A stretch of DNA of 52,399 nucleotides from Oscillospiraceae bacterium (GTDB taxonomy: Bacteria > Bacillota > Clostridia > Oscillospirales > Oscillospiraceae): contig JAHHSG010000017.1 in assembly GCA_020025305.1 (NCBI GenBank), forward strand, positions 1 to 52,399, in the 5' to 3' direction. Of the stretch, positions 32,938 through 41,902 are shown in pieces (position 1 is the stretch's first letter; every line of letters starts with the position of its first letter). A program made the position numbers and the translations under genes. Under the pieces are notes generated by a model that did no database searches, had not been told where the DNA came from, and saw only the letters and a list, made by a program, of their open reading frames with translations.

Positions 32938-32966
32938 TTGACTTTTTAAGCCTCGTCTGTTAATCT
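32938..32966 (+). promoter_or_regulatory. Promoter of the alcohol dehydrogenase gene
   Basis: TTGACT (32938-32943), 17 bases, TAATCT (32961-32966), giving a leader of about 145 nt. Confidence 0.7.
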
Positions 32967-32974
32967 TTTAACGC
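32957..32974 (+). promoter_or_regulatory. Rex-type redox operator
   Basis: The sequence TGTTAATCTTTTAACG matches the clostridial Rex pattern TTGTTAA-N4-TTAACAA at both half-site cores. It overlaps the -10 of the dehydrogenase promoter. Rex represses such genes when NADH is low relative to NAD+. Confidence 0.6.
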
Positions 32975-33117
32975 ATCGTGTTCGCCATCGAGCACATATT
33001 TTATCCAGTTTTGGACATCATGAGTGCAGTGTGTTGATCTGTTCTGTCTGCCACTGTATCACCCCATCCTTGTTCCTCAAGGAGGGACATCTACTACAAG
33101 TATAGGAGACTAAAATT

Positions 33118-34335
33118 ATGGCAAGATTTACTTTACCCAGAGATCTGTATCACGGCAAAGGCGCCTTGGAGGCTTTAAAGAGCTTTGATGGCCAGCGGGC
33201 CATGGTCTGCGTAGGCGGCGGCTCCATGAAGCGGTTCGGATTTTTGGACAGAGCTGTATCTTACCTGAACCAAGCCGGTATGGAAGTACAGATCATTGAC
33301 GGAATTGAACCCGATCCTTCTGTAGAAACTGTGATGCGCGGCGCCGAGAAAATGATTGCCTTCCAGCCCGACTGGATTGTTGCCATAGGCGGCGGCTCCC
33401 CTATTGATGCCGCTAAGGCCATGTGGATCAAGTACGAGCATCCCGAAATTGAGTTTGAGGATATGATCAAGGTCTTCGGACTGCCCAAGCTGCGCAAAAA
33501 AGCACGCTTTTGCGCCATTCCCTCCACCTCCGGCACGGCCACGGAGGTCACCGCCTTTGCTGTCATCACCGACTATAAGAAGGGCATCAAGTATCCGCTG
33601 GCTGATTTCGAGATCACGCCGGATGTGGCTATTGTCGATCCTGACTTGGCAGAAACCATGCCGCAAAAGCTGGTGGCGCAGACGGGCATGGATGCCATGA
33701 CCCACGCCATTGAGGCTTACGTCTCTACCGCGCATTCCGATTATACCGATCCTCTGGCCATTTTCGCCATCACAATGATACAAAAGAATCTGGTAGATTC
33801 CTACAACGGAAATATGCATTGCCGCAGCACAATGCACAACGCACAGTGTCTGGCCGGCATGTCTTTCTCAAACGCCTTGCTGGGCATCGTCCATTCTATG
33901 GCCCACAAAACCGGTGCTGTTTTTGAAGAGTTGGGCGCTCATATTGTTCATGGTGCCGCCAACGCCATGTATCTGCCCAAGGTCATCGCTTTTAACGCCA
34001 AGGACAAGGCTACCGCAGAGCGCTACGCCGCCATTGCCGACTTTATGGATTTGGGCGGAAACACCACAGAGGAGAAGGTCAGTCTGCTCATCTCTCATCT
34101 GCGTAAGATGAACGATGCGCTGCACATTCCCCAGTGCATCCAGCATTACGGTGCTGACGGGTTATATGCAGAGCATGGTTTTGTCCCCGAAGAAATCTTT
34201 TTGGAGCGTCTGCCCGAGATTGCCAAAAATGCCATCGCCGATGCCTGCACCGGTTCCAACCCCCGTCAGCCCAGCCAAGAGGAAATGGAGCAGCTGCTCA
34301 AGTGCTGCTACTATGACACTGAGGTTGATTTTTAA
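33118..34335 (+). CDS. Iron-containing alcohol dehydrogenase
   Basis: Group III alcohol dehydrogenases interconvert alcohols and aldehydes with NAD(P)H. The 405-residue protein has the nucleotide motif GGGSPIDAAKAMW near residue 90, the phosphate-contact PSTSGTATEVTAF near 140, the metal ligands Asp in MDAMTHAIEAYVS with its His, and GIVHSMAHKTGAVF and HGAANAMYLP in the C-terminal helical domain. It resembles the butanol/lactaldehyde dehydrogenase branch; the substrate cannot be fixed. It stands alone, with its own promoter and terminator. GGAG precedes the ATG. The Rex-type operator suggests a fermentative NADH-recycling role. Confidence 0.93.
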   Translation: MARFTLPRDLYHGKGALEALKSFDGQRAMVCVGGGSMKRFGFLDRAVSYLNQAGMEVQIIDGIEPDPSVETVMRGAEKMIAFQPDWIVAIGGGSPIDAAKAMWIKYEHPEIEFEDMIKVFGLPKLRKKARFCAIPSTSGTATEVTAFAVITDYKKGIKYPLADFEITPDVAIVDPDLAETMPQKLVAQTGMDAMTHAIEAYVSTAHSDYTDPLAIFAITMIQKNLVDSYNGNMHCRSTMHNAQCLAGMSFSNALLGIVHSMAHKTGAVFEELGAHIVHGAANAMYLPKVIAFNAKDKATAERYAAIADFMDLGGNTTEEKVSLLISHLRKMNDALHIPQCIQHYGADGLYAEHGFVPEEIFLERLPEIAKNAIADACTGSNPRQPSQEEMEQLLKCCYYDTEVDF

Positions 34336-34412
34336 CCTAATCTCGTGATCCCCTGAAAAACGAAGGATCCTTCAAAATCCTCCCAAGCAATATAGCACAT
34401 ATGCGTTACTGA

Positions 34413-34449
34413 CAAGGAGTGGCATCTTCAACGAGGTGCCACTCCTTTA
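34413..34449 (+). terminator. Terminator of the alcohol dehydrogenase gene
   Basis: AAGGAGTGGCA and TGCCACTCCTT form an 11-bp stem with a 12-base loop and a short T-run. Confidence 0.8.
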
Positions 34450-34483
34450 CTTATACAACTTATCTGCGGTTTAAATAAAAGCA

Positions 34484-34534
34484 AAAAAAGACACTCCCCA
34501 CGCAGTCCGAAACCGCCTAAGGAGTGTCTTTTAA
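34484..34534 (-). terminator. Terminator of the nucleoside/permease operon
   Basis: AAAAGACACTCC and its complement form a 12-bp stem with a 23-base loop, followed on the minus strand by seven T. It lies 44 bases beyond the permease stop codon. Confidence 0.85.
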
Positions 34535-34577
34535 CTTCATTTTCAAGTACTATAACGTGCCATGCTGTTCTCTATGA

Positions 34578-35909
34578 TCAGTCTTTTTCATAGCTGATTT
34601 CCATCTTCACCTTGCCAGTCTTATAGCGCAGCAGGGCATAGATCACAGCTGCCACCAGCAGGATACCGTTACCAATAATGATCTCCTTGGACATATCTGC
34701 GGCCAACAGCACAATCTGCAGAATACAGCCAGCCACAGAGAGGACAGATACACCAATAATGGCTCCACTGGAGAGCTTAAACTTGGACTTAGCCCACTCA
34801 TCCGGCACCAGCTTAGGCAGACGGATCAATCCTACATTGATGACGATGAAGATGATTTGGCTGATAATGTTGGTCAGGCTGCCCAGAATACCAACGTTGA
34901 AGCCCAGCAGGATCGGGGCCAAGCCAATGACATAGAAAATGGTCAGAAGGATCATGGGTGTCTTATACTTAGGATGGATGTAGCCCAGCTTGGCAGGGAA
35001 CCAACCATCTACGCAGGCCTGCAAAACAGGCTTGGTTGCGCTGGCGAAGGTGGCATTCAATGTAGAGATCAGTGCAAACATCGCACCACCCACCATGAAG
35101 AATACATACAAGGGCTTGGGCAAAACTGCATTGGCTACCAGTGCCAGAGACTTATCGGCTACTTGTGAAACAGGCAGAACACCTGCGGCTACCACAGCCA
35201 GCACACCATAAAGCAAAGCAACAAAAGCCGTGGCCACAATAATAGCCTTAGGAATATCTCGGGTAGGATTCTTGGCCTCAGCACTCAGGTTGATGATGAC
35301 AAAGGCACCACCGGTGGCAAACGTCAAGAGGGAACCGGCCTGCATTAGGCCCAAAACACCGTGGGTCATAAAGTCCTCGGAGAGATAATTAGGGGTAACG
35401 TGAGGCATACCAAAGGCGGCCAGCAACCCCAGCGCAACGCACATGATCACAATAATCACATTTTGCACCTTGGCCATCTTATCAATACCAAACATATTCA
35501 GTACATAAAATACCGTCAGGCAGATAATGGCAATGATGGCCTGACTGCCATCGGGCAGGAAGAGCGCCATGAAGTAATCTGCAAATGACAGAGCCATCAA
35601 AGCCACCGTCATATTACTGATAATAAAAAGAACGATGTAAATGCCGCCGAACTGTTTGCCCGCCAGCAGAGCGGACATCGTATAGTGACCGCCTCTCAAA
35701 CGGAGGGTACCACCAACGACAACCGTTGGAATGATCGTAACAATGGATAGGACCGCTGCAATCAAAAATGCTATAGGAACCGAACGGCCCGTCATGCCAA
35801 TGGCAACACCCATCAGAGACATAATGCCTGCACCAATAATCTGGCCAATGGCAACGCCCAACAGATCCCGGAAACCCAGTACTCTTTTCAGATCTTTAGT
35901 AGAATTCAC
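34578..35909 (-). CDS. APC superfamily amino acid permease
   Basis: The 443-residue protein has about twelve membrane helices and the APC opening LGFRDLLGVAIGQIIGAGIMSLMGVAIGMTG, where the Gly-rich unwound part of helix 1 binds the amino acid backbone. A second conserved region, FATGGAFVIINLSAEAKNPTRDIPKAI near residue 205, matches helix 6 and the following loop of this family. It is the last gene of a four-gene operon, 15 bases after a MalY-type PLP enzyme. The substrate is probably an amino acid or amine. The link to a nucleoside hydrolase and ribokinase is unusual. Confidence 0.9.
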   Translation of the reverse strand: MNSTKDLKRVLGFRDLLGVAIGQIIGAGIMSLMGVAIGMTGRSVPIAFLIAAVLSIVTIIPTVVVGGTLRLRGGHYTMSALLAGKQFGGIYIVLFIISNMTVALMALSFADYFMALFLPDGSQAIIAIICLTVFYVLNMFGIDKMAKVQNVIIVIMCVALGLLAAFGMPHVTPNYLSEDFMTHGVLGLMQAGSLLTFATGGAFVIINLSAEAKNPTRDIPKAIIVATAFVALLYGVLAVVAAGVLPVSQVADKSLALVANAVLPKPLYVFFMVGGAMFALISTLNATFASATKPVLQACVDGWFPAKLGYIHPKYKTPMILLTIFYVIGLAPILLGFNVGILGSLTNIISQIIFIVINVGLIRLPKLVPDEWAKSKFKLSSGAIIGVSVLSVAGCILQIVLLAADMSKEIIIGNGILLVAAVIYALLRYKTGKVKMEISYEKD

Positions 35910-35924
35910 GGTGATTCCTCACTT

Positions 35925-37109
35925 TCAATTTTTATATTTTTTTATGGCCTGACACAGTCGCTCCAGTGCTTCTGTCAGAACAAACCGCGGGCATGCCAAA
36001 TTCAAGCGCTCAAAACCTTGTCCTTCTTCACCGAACATATATCCCTCGTCCATGAAAATATGGGCTTCCTTAACCATCAGCTTAGACAACGCATGATAGT
36101 CCATCCCCAAGCCGGTGCAGTCCCACCACTGGAGATACGTACCTTCCAGAGGGAAAACCTTGATTTCCGGGATATTTTCCCGCATATAGTTTTCCACAAA
36201 ATGGGCATTATCGTTCAGAACCGGCAGCAGCTCGTCCAACCACGCCTCGCCCTTTTCGTAGGCCAGCGCACAGGACTGATAGCCCAGAATACTCAGTCCG
36301 AAATGGCCAGAGCACTCCATCTGATGTACAAACTTCTGGCGCATTTCCGGATTGGAAATAAGGATGCTGGACGTCTGCATTCCCGCAAGATTAAAGGTCT
36401 TACTGGGGGAAGTACAGGTGATGCAGCGGTCTGCAATCGCCTGAGACAAGGTAGCCGTTACCGTGTGCTTATGACCCGGCATGATGAGGTCGAAGTGAAT
36501 TTCGTCAGAAACAAGGATAAGATCGTTGCGCACGCAGATATCTGCAATCTTCTCCAACTCCTCTTTTGTCCAGACGCGCCCCACCGGATTGTGCGGGCTG
36601 CAAAGGATCAGCATCTTATTCTCTGCCTTCTTCGCCTTTTCCTCTAAGTCAGCGAAGTTAATTTCATAGCGCATCTCCTTGCGGATCAGCTGATTTTTCA
36701 CCACCACCCGGTGATTGCGCTCGATAGATTCATAGAAAGGAAAATAGACCGGGCTCATTACAATCACGCCCTCGCCAGGCTCGGTAAATGCCAATACCGC
36801 ATTGGTGATAGCAGGTACCACACCAATAGAAACACAGATCCAGTCTTTTTCGATCTTCCAGTTATGGCGGCGAAGCATCCAGTCCTGCACAGCATTCTTA
36901 AAGCGGTCTCCCGCCGCAGAGTATCCTAGGATTGCAGTGTCCAGAAAGGTCTTGAGTCCCTCGATAATCTCCGGAGCATTTTTGAATTCCATATCCGCAA
37001 TGGAAAAGGGTACAATTCCCTCTGGAACCTCCGGATCCGTCAGCTTCATATTGGCCCACTTATTCGAGTCCATCACTCTTCTATCGACCAATGTCTCAAA
37101 ATCATACAT
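35925..37109 (-). CDS. MalY/PatB-type PLP-dependent aminotransferase or C-S beta-lyase
   Basis: The 394-residue protein belongs to fold type I class I/II PLP enzymes of the MalY/PatB branch. Members cleave cystathionine or other cysteine S-conjugates to a thiol, pyruvate and ammonia. Seen are the opening FETLVDRRVMDSNKWANM, IADMEFKNAPEI, the PLP-contact CSPHNPVGRVWTKEELE, SDEIHFDLIMPGHKHT, and the Schiff-base Lys in SPSKTFNLAG near residue 235. The closing Arg that binds substrate carboxylate is present (LACPRFVLTEAL). It lies 28 bases after the nucleoside hydrolase and 15 before the permease. True substrate is unknown. Confidence 0.88.
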   Translation of the reverse strand: MYDFETLVDRRVMDSNKWANMKLTDPEVPEGIVPFSIADMEFKNAPEIIEGLKTFLDTAILGYSAAGDRFKNAVQDWMLRRHNWKIEKDWICVSIGVVPAITNAVLAFTEPGEGVIVMSPVYFPFYESIERNHRVVVKNQLIRKEMRYEINFADLEEKAKKAENKMLILCSPHNPVGRVWTKEELEKIADICVRNDLILVSDEIHFDLIMPGHKHTVTATLSQAIADRCITCTSPSKTFNLAGMQTSSILISNPEMRQKFVHQMECSGHFGLSILGYQSCALAYEKGEAWLDELLPVLNDNAHFVENYMRENIPEIKVFPLEGTYLQWWDCTGLGMDYHALSKLMVKEAHIFMDEGYMFGEEGQGFERLNLACPRFVLTEALERLCQAIKKYKN

Positions 37110-37137
37110 GATTTTGCATCCTCCATTCGTTCGACTC

Positions 37138-38109
37138 TTAAATCTTTTTAGTCAGCGTTTCAAGCAGCATCTTCTCCAACAGCTCCCGATTGGCGTTCAG
37201 CGCCACATGGACATTGGGTTTTGCCTCCTTGTTCTTCGCCTCTATATCGCAGACACTCTGCCCATCGCAAACACCTCCGCTGCAGTCCACATCCACATTA
37301 ACAAAGCGAACGTCCTCCAGCACATCCATATGAATGGCAGCGCACACAGCCAGTGCATCGTGGATGGGAACAGTGGTCATATCCTTCATGGGCTGCCAGT
37401 TGTTATAGCCCTCCAACCGCTTGGCGATCAACTTTGCTGCCAGCTGTGCGGCCGGGGCCTCGCTCTGGGCCAGCGCCTCTGCCACATGGATGGAAATGGC
37501 ACCGGCATGAGTGGCATCCAAAGGCACGAGCACAATATCTACACCGCTGTTCATTACGATCTTAGCCGCCTCGGGATCAATCCAGAAGTTGAACTCTGCC
37601 GCAGGCGTGATGTTCTGCTCATGCCAGCCGCCACCCATAATGTAGATCTTATCGATCTTATTGACAATCTCGGGCTGAATACGCAGAGCCATAGCCACAT
37701 TGGTCAGCGGGCCCACAGCGATGAGGGAGATGTCTCCCTCGGACTCCATTAACGTTCTTACCGTCCAAGAAACTGCATTCTCTTTCTCACAGTGGATCGT
37801 TGCCTCAGGCAAAGGCATGAAGTCACCATGCACGTCCTCCTTTTTATCCTTCTGGCCGGTAAAGGGAACGCACTCTCTGCGTCCCTTGGTCAAGGATACC
37901 ACCATAGGCAACGCACAGCCTTTGTACACAGGAACCTTGGCACCGATATGCTCGACCACACGAAGCGTATTCTCCGTGGTGTTGTCAATACAACGATTGC
38001 CATTGACGGTGCAGATCCCCAGCACATCCAATTCCGGGTTGAGTACCGCAGTCATAATGGCAATGGCATCATCCGAACCAGTATCCACGTCCAAAATCAC
38101 TTTTCTCAT
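37138..38109 (-). CDS. Inosine-uridine preferring nucleoside hydrolase family protein
   Basis: These enzymes split the N-glycosidic bond of ribonucleosides, giving base and ribose. The 323-residue protein has the Ca2+-binding motif DVDTGSDDAIAI at 7-18, GPLTNVAMALR near 133, and EFNFWIDPEAAKIV near 168. The second Ca2+ ligand is probably the Asp in VPIHDALAV near 250. It lies 33 bases after a ribokinase gene, so released ribose would be phosphorylated at once. Paralogous members also act on modified nucleosides, so the substrate should stay open. Confidence 0.92.
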   Translation of the reverse strand: MRKVILDVDTGSDDAIAIMTAVLNPELDVLGICTVNGNRCIDNTTENTLRVVEHIGAKVPVYKGCALPMVVSLTKGRRECVPFTGQKDKKEDVHGDFMPLPEATIHCEKENAVSWTVRTLMESEGDISLIAVGPLTNVAMALRIQPEIVNKIDKIYIMGGGWHEQNITPAAEFNFWIDPEAAKIVMNSGVDIVLVPLDATHAGAISIHVAEALAQSEAPAAQLAAKLIAKRLEGYNNWQPMKDMTTVPIHDALAVCAAIHMDVLEDVRFVNVDVDCSGGVCDGQSVCDIEAKNKEAKPNVHVALNANRELLEKMLLETLTKKI

Positions 38110-38142
38110 TTTCTTTTTCCTTTCTCCTTAAAAATTCCTTTA

Positions 38143-39063
38143 TTACTGAATTGATACATTTTCCTGCAGCCCGAGGCTCAACTGCTGCACTTCATCCCAT
38201 CTGGGAATAGAGGCCGAGGCGCCCTTCCGTGTCACGGCAAGAGATGCGGCGAGAGAAGCTGTGCGCAGGGCTTCCGCTACAGATCTGCCATGAATCCGCT
38301 CAGCCAGATAATAGCCCGTAAACGTATCACCTGCCGCCGTTGTATCCACAACGTGGTGCACACGGCAGGCCCTCTCTCGGATTGTCCCCTCATTTCCGTG
38401 GTACATTGAGCCGTCCTCGCCCAGTGTGAGCACGATCTCCGCACGGGGGAACACTTGGCACAATCTCTTCAGCAATTCCTCTACATCCCCAGTGCAGCCG
38501 GTGAGAGCCTTACCCTCGATTTCATTGAGAATAATTAGATCGATCATAGAGAAATCCACTGCAAAAAGGTTCTCATTAATAGGGGACGGGTTGAGTACTA
38601 TGTACATCCCTCGTTCATGGGCCCGCCTCACTAAATATGGCAGAGAACTTATCTCATTTTGTACCAAAAGGTAGTCCCCAGAATGAAACTCGTTTAGAAC
38701 ACGATCTACCAGCGCCTCATCCACGGCTTTGTTGGCCCCGCCATATAGTATGATGCAGTTATCACCCTGAAGATCGCGCTGGATGATCGCGCTGCCGCTA
38801 CGCGGCTCCGTAACATGTTGCACCAGCGAACAATCTACACCGGCATCCTCCAGCATTTCCACCAGAATCTGTCCGTCTGGTCCTATCACACCGGCGTGGC
38901 GCACCGAAATTCCTGCCTTTTGCAGCGCCAAAGACTGATTAAGCCCCTTTCCGCCGCAAAACACCTGTAATCCAGTCGAGGCGAGTGTCTCTCCCTTTTT
39001 TACAAAATGATCCACTTGGTAGACATAGTCCAGATTGAGAGACCCAAAACTTAATACCTGCAT
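38143..39063 (-). CDS. Ribokinase-like PfkB family carbohydrate kinase
   Basis: Ribokinase makes ribose 5-phosphate from ribose and ATP. The 306-residue protein has the opening GSLNLDYVYQVDHFVKKGET, the sugar-contact motif FCGGKGLNQSLALQKAG near residue 35, and the PfkB signature DTTAAGDTFTGYYLAERIHG near 245 with the catalytic Asp. AAGD is the same anion-hole variant as in well-studied ribokinases. It heads the four-gene operon with nucleoside hydrolase, PLP enzyme and permease, and is divergent from a LacI-kinase fusion gene. GGAGGG precedes the ATG. Confidence 0.9.
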   Translation of the reverse strand: MQVLSFGSLNLDYVYQVDHFVKKGETLASTGLQVFCGGKGLNQSLALQKAGISVRHAGVIGPDGQILVEMLEDAGVDCSLVQHVTEPRSGSAIIQRDLQGDNCIILYGGANKAVDEALVDRVLNEFHSGDYLLVQNEISSLPYLVRRAHERGMYIVLNPSPINENLFAVDFSMIDLIILNEIEGKALTGCTGDVEELLKRLCQVFPRAEIVLTLGEDGSMYHGNEGTIRERACRVHHVVDTTAAGDTFTGYYLAERIHGRSVAEALRTASLAASLAVTRKGASASIPRWDEVQQLSLGLQENVSIQ

Positions 39064-39118
39064 TGGTTTCGCCCTCCAGAGAGAAAATTGTTTCCGAAAT
39101 TGTTTTCTTTATGAAAGA

Positions 39119-39145
39119 ATAATACTTCTCCCCCCTCTTCGTCAA
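39119..39145 (-). promoter_or_regulatory. Tentative promoter of the ribokinase operon
   Basis: On the minus strand TTGACG (39145-39140) is followed after 15 bases by TATTAT (39124-39119). The spacer is short. The leader then carries two tandem GAAA(A)TTGTTT copies (39083-39107), a possible repressor site. Confidence 0.4.
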
Positions 39146-39228
39146 TAGCTTTTATACTTTTTCTCCTAAACAGACTAATTTCTCCCAGAATTTTTGTGCA
39201 ATTAGACCACACCTGCTATGTGAATCAT

Positions 39229-39257
39229 TGACTTTTGCGCAAAAGTTCCGTATCATA
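39229..39257 (+). promoter_or_regulatory. Promoter of the LacI-kinase fusion gene
   Basis: TTGACT (39229-39234), 17 bases, TATCAT (39252-39257), 35 bases before the ATG. Confidence 0.75.
39231..39246 (+). promoter_or_regulatory. LacI-type palindromic operator
   Basis: ACTTTTGCGCAAAAGT is a perfect 16-bp palindrome with a central CG, the hallmark of LacI-family operators. It overlaps the -35 and the spacer of the fusion gene's promoter, so the gene is probably self-repressed. The divergent ribokinase start lies about 170 bases away. Confidence 0.75.
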
Positions 39258-39291
39258 GATTCATCATTTGCGGAAAGGGTCAGATTTTAAA

Positions 39292-41178
39292 ATGACGATA
39301 AAGGAAATTGCAAAAATTGCCGGTGTATCCCCTTCCACCGTTTCCAAAATTATCAACCAAAAAGATGAGAGCATCAGTGGAGAAACAAGGCAGCGTGTCT
39401 TGCAGGTGGTAAAAGAATATAATTATGTACCGTATCTATCTCCGGTAGGTAGTAGCCAAAAAGCCATGGTTCTGGGGGTTTTGCTGCGTTCTATTACTGA
39501 GAGCAGCTCAGAACTCACCGGCATTCTGTCTACTGCGCAGGAGAGCGGGTACAGTTGCATAGTTCGGAGCAGTTTTTCCGATCCAGAGCAGGAGATGAAA
39601 AGCATCTCCTCTCTCTGTGCGAATCGGGTGGATGCCGTCATTTGGGAGCCGGTCTCTCAGGAGAGTCTTGCTGCTGCCCACTATTTTGAGGAGTGCAGCA
39701 TTCCCATTTTTCTCCTGAACATCGAGGCCCCGGACTCATTCTGTCTCCCCTATCAGGAATTTGGCCGTCGATTGACCGAAATGCTTCTAGCCCAAAAGCA
39801 TCGGAAAATTGCCTGTCTGCTGGATCAGGACTCTTGGAGCGATGCACTGTTGTCGGGCTATCAGCATACGCTTTTCGACCACCACCTCTCTTTGGAGGAT
39901 ACCCTCATCTTCCGTGCAGTAGATGATTTCCTTTCTTACCAGCTCTGCCACCAGCAGATTACTGCCGTCATCGCATCGAACAGCACCATAGCCTTAGAAC
40001 TGTATCAGCGGCTGAAAGAGCTGCATTATCAAGTGCCAGAGGATATCTCCCTTCTGGCGCTGCGGGACCAGGGACATCGAATCCCATCGCGTCCCATTCT
40101 GTCAACTTATCCTATACCACGGCAAGCCTTTGGCTCCTATGTGTGCCGTCATCTCCTGTCCAAAATCGAAAAACAGGGCACTACGCCAAGCACGCCCTCC
40201 TGGGACATTCAGTTGGAGCACGAGGATACACTGGCTGTCTGCCGCGAAAATAATCTGCCTCGAATTGTAGTAGTGGGCAGTATCAACATCGATACCTATC
40301 TGGAAGTTGCGCAGCTGCCTAAAAGCGGAATGACCGTCAGCACCAACAACTCCTCTGTTTATCCGGGAGGGAAGGGCATTAACCAGTCCATCGGTGCGGC
40401 CAAACTGGGGCAGCGTGTTTCTCTCATAGGCACTGTAGGCGAGGATCTGGATTCTATCCAAATCTACAATGCGCTCGAGCAGTATGGTATCGATACCGCC
40501 GGTATCAGGCGACGTGCCAATACTGAAACCGGGCGTGCCTACATTTTTGTGGACTCCAGCGGCAACTCCACTATTTCCATTTTGGCTGGTGCCAATAATA
40601 CCCTGACACCCCAAGACATTCAGCAGGCGGATAAGCTCTTTGACCACTGTGGCTACTGCCTCGTTCAATCGGAGATTCCGTTGGCTGCCGTACTGGCGGC
40701 CTGTCGTACCGCCCATAAGCACGGAGCTAAAACCATTTTGAAGCCCTCTGCCTGCAAGCACCTCCCCCCAGAACTACTTCAGGAAATTGATATTCTTGTC
40801 CCCAACGAGGCGGAATTGACCACACTCTGTCCCGAGGTCCAAAGCCTTGAGGAGAGAACCGAGCTGCTACGAAAGTGTGGTATCCAAACCGTCATTGTCA
40901 CGTTGGGAGAGCACGGCTGCTACGTCAGCACCGATGACTGGCGCCGTTATATTCCCGCTGCTGTTTTTAAAACTGTTGACAATACTGGCGCCAGCGATGC
41001 CTTTATCAGTGCCCTTGCCTCGTACTTGCTCTACGGTTATACCCTAGCCGAAGCCGTGCAAGTGGCAACTTACGCCGCAGGTTTTGTCGTTGCCAGAGAG
41101 GGTGTGGTTCCAGCCCTGATTGACAAAGCCAGCCTCGAGTCTTATATTCACCAAGCCGTTCCCCATCTTCTTCATTGA
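39292..41178 (+). CDS. LacI-family repressor fused to a PfkB/ribokinase-like domain
   Basis: One 628-residue chain holds a regulator and a kinase. Residues 1-55 are a LacI helix-turn-helix (MTIKEIAKIAGVSPSTVSKII, a hinge near 50). About residues 60-320 are a periplasmic-binding-like sensor domain. From residue 324 (RIVVVGSINIDTYLEV) a ribokinase-type kinase runs to the end. It has YPGGKGINQSIGAAKLG, the nucleotide region LVPNEAEL and VTLGEHG, and the catalytic loop DNTGASDAF (563-571), where Asp569 is kept but GAGD reads GASD. The start is ATG 39292; an upstream TTG has no ribosome binding site. It faces a second ribokinase gene. The kinase may be a sensor, an enzyme or both. Confidence 0.9.
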   Translation: MTIKEIAKIAGVSPSTVSKIINQKDESISGETRQRVLQVVKEYNYVPYLSPVGSSQKAMVLGVLLRSITESSSELTGILSTAQESGYSCIVRSSFSDPEQEMKSISSLCANRVDAVIWEPVSQESLAAAHYFEECSIPIFLLNIEAPDSFCLPYQEFGRRLTEMLLAQKHRKIACLLDQDSWSDALLSGYQHTLFDHHLSLEDTLIFRAVDDFLSYQLCHQQITAVIASNSTIALELYQRLKELHYQVPEDISLLALRDQGHRIPSRPILSTYPIPRQAFGSYVCRHLLSKIEKQGTTPSTPSWDIQLEHEDTLAVCRENNLPRIVVVGSINIDTYLEVAQLPKSGMTVSTNNSSVYPGGKGINQSIGAAKLGQRVSLIGTVGEDLDSIQIYNALEQYGIDTAGIRRRANTETGRAYIFVDSSGNSTISILAGANNTLTPQDIQQADKLFDHCGYCLVQSEIPLAAVLAACRTAHKHGAKTILKPSACKHLPPELLQEIDILVPNEAELTTLCPEVQSLEERTELLRKCGIQTVIVTLGEHGCYVSTDDWRRYIPAAVFKTVDNTGASDAFISALASYLLYGYTLAEAVQVATYAAGFVVAREGVVPALIDKASLESYIHQAVPHLLH

Positions 41179-41192
41179 TAACTGATAGAAAT

Positions 41193-41221
41193 GAAAAAAA
41201 CCGCTTTTAGCGGTTTTTTTC
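41193..41221. terminator. Bidirectional terminator
   Basis: AACCGCT, TTT, AGCGGTT with seven A on the left and seven T on the right serves both convergent genes. Confidence 0.9.
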
Positions 41222-41281
41222 ATTTCTTCTGCCTATATAAACGATGGCCCAGTAGAATGCAAGGCTTGCCATTTCCCTTTG

Positions 41282-41851
41282 TTAGTTCATCACCTTCTTG
41301 ACTACCGTATCAGCTTGATTGCGGTAGCGATACATCGCCGCCACTGTTGTCAGTACGGTAAAAAACTGTCCAAAGAATGCAGTTGCCCCTGTAATGGCAG
41401 AGTAAAGCGCCCAAACACCATCCGTGAGCAGCAGAAAACGGCGAGATTGCCGCTCACTCCGCACATAAACAAAGCACATATTCAGCATAGAACCGATGAT
41501 TGGCATAAGCTCCACAAACGTCTTGAAATTCCACCCTGGCATATAACCGGTAGCCTGCAGCAACCCATAGACGCCGAAAAGCAAGTACAGCACCAGAAAA
41601 ACACCCTTTTCCACTCTCGCTGCCTCACTCCCACGATGGGTATGGAACAACGAAAAGACCGTCTGAATCGTTGCCACACCGCTTACAAATACAGCCGCAC
41701 CGCTTTGTCCGATCAGAATATAATTGAGGCACATCAGGAGATTCACTACCATAGCATCCAGTAGCATCATAAACTTTGTTTTCCACAGAGGGACGAGTAT
41801 ACAGGCAATGGTAGCAAGTACACCACAAACCTGTCCGATAAAATAACTCAT
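41282..41851 (-). CDS. YgjV-like integral membrane protein
   Basis: The 189-residue protein has about six hydrophobic segments. Its pattern, FIGQVCGVLATIACILVPLWKTKFMMLLDAMVVNLLMCLNYILIGQSGAAV, then TDGVWALYSAITGATAFFGQ, is that of the YgjV family of bacterial inner-membrane proteins, whose function is not established. It has its own promoter, and an ATG preceded by GGAG ten bases upstream. No functional link to its neighbours is apparent. Confidence 0.75.
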   Translation of the reverse strand: MSYFIGQVCGVLATIACILVPLWKTKFMMLLDAMVVNLLMCLNYILIGQSGAAVFVSGVATIQTVFSLFHTHRGSEAARVEKGVFLVLYLLFGVYGLLQATGYMPGWNFKTFVELMPIIGSMLNMCFVYVRSERQSRRFLLLTDGVWALYSAITGATAFFGQFFTVLTTVAAMYRYRNQADTVVKKVMN

Positions 41852-41902
41852 TGGGCATTTTCTCCTTTTCTTTTTATCATTATCTGAAAAAACGACTTTT
41901 TG

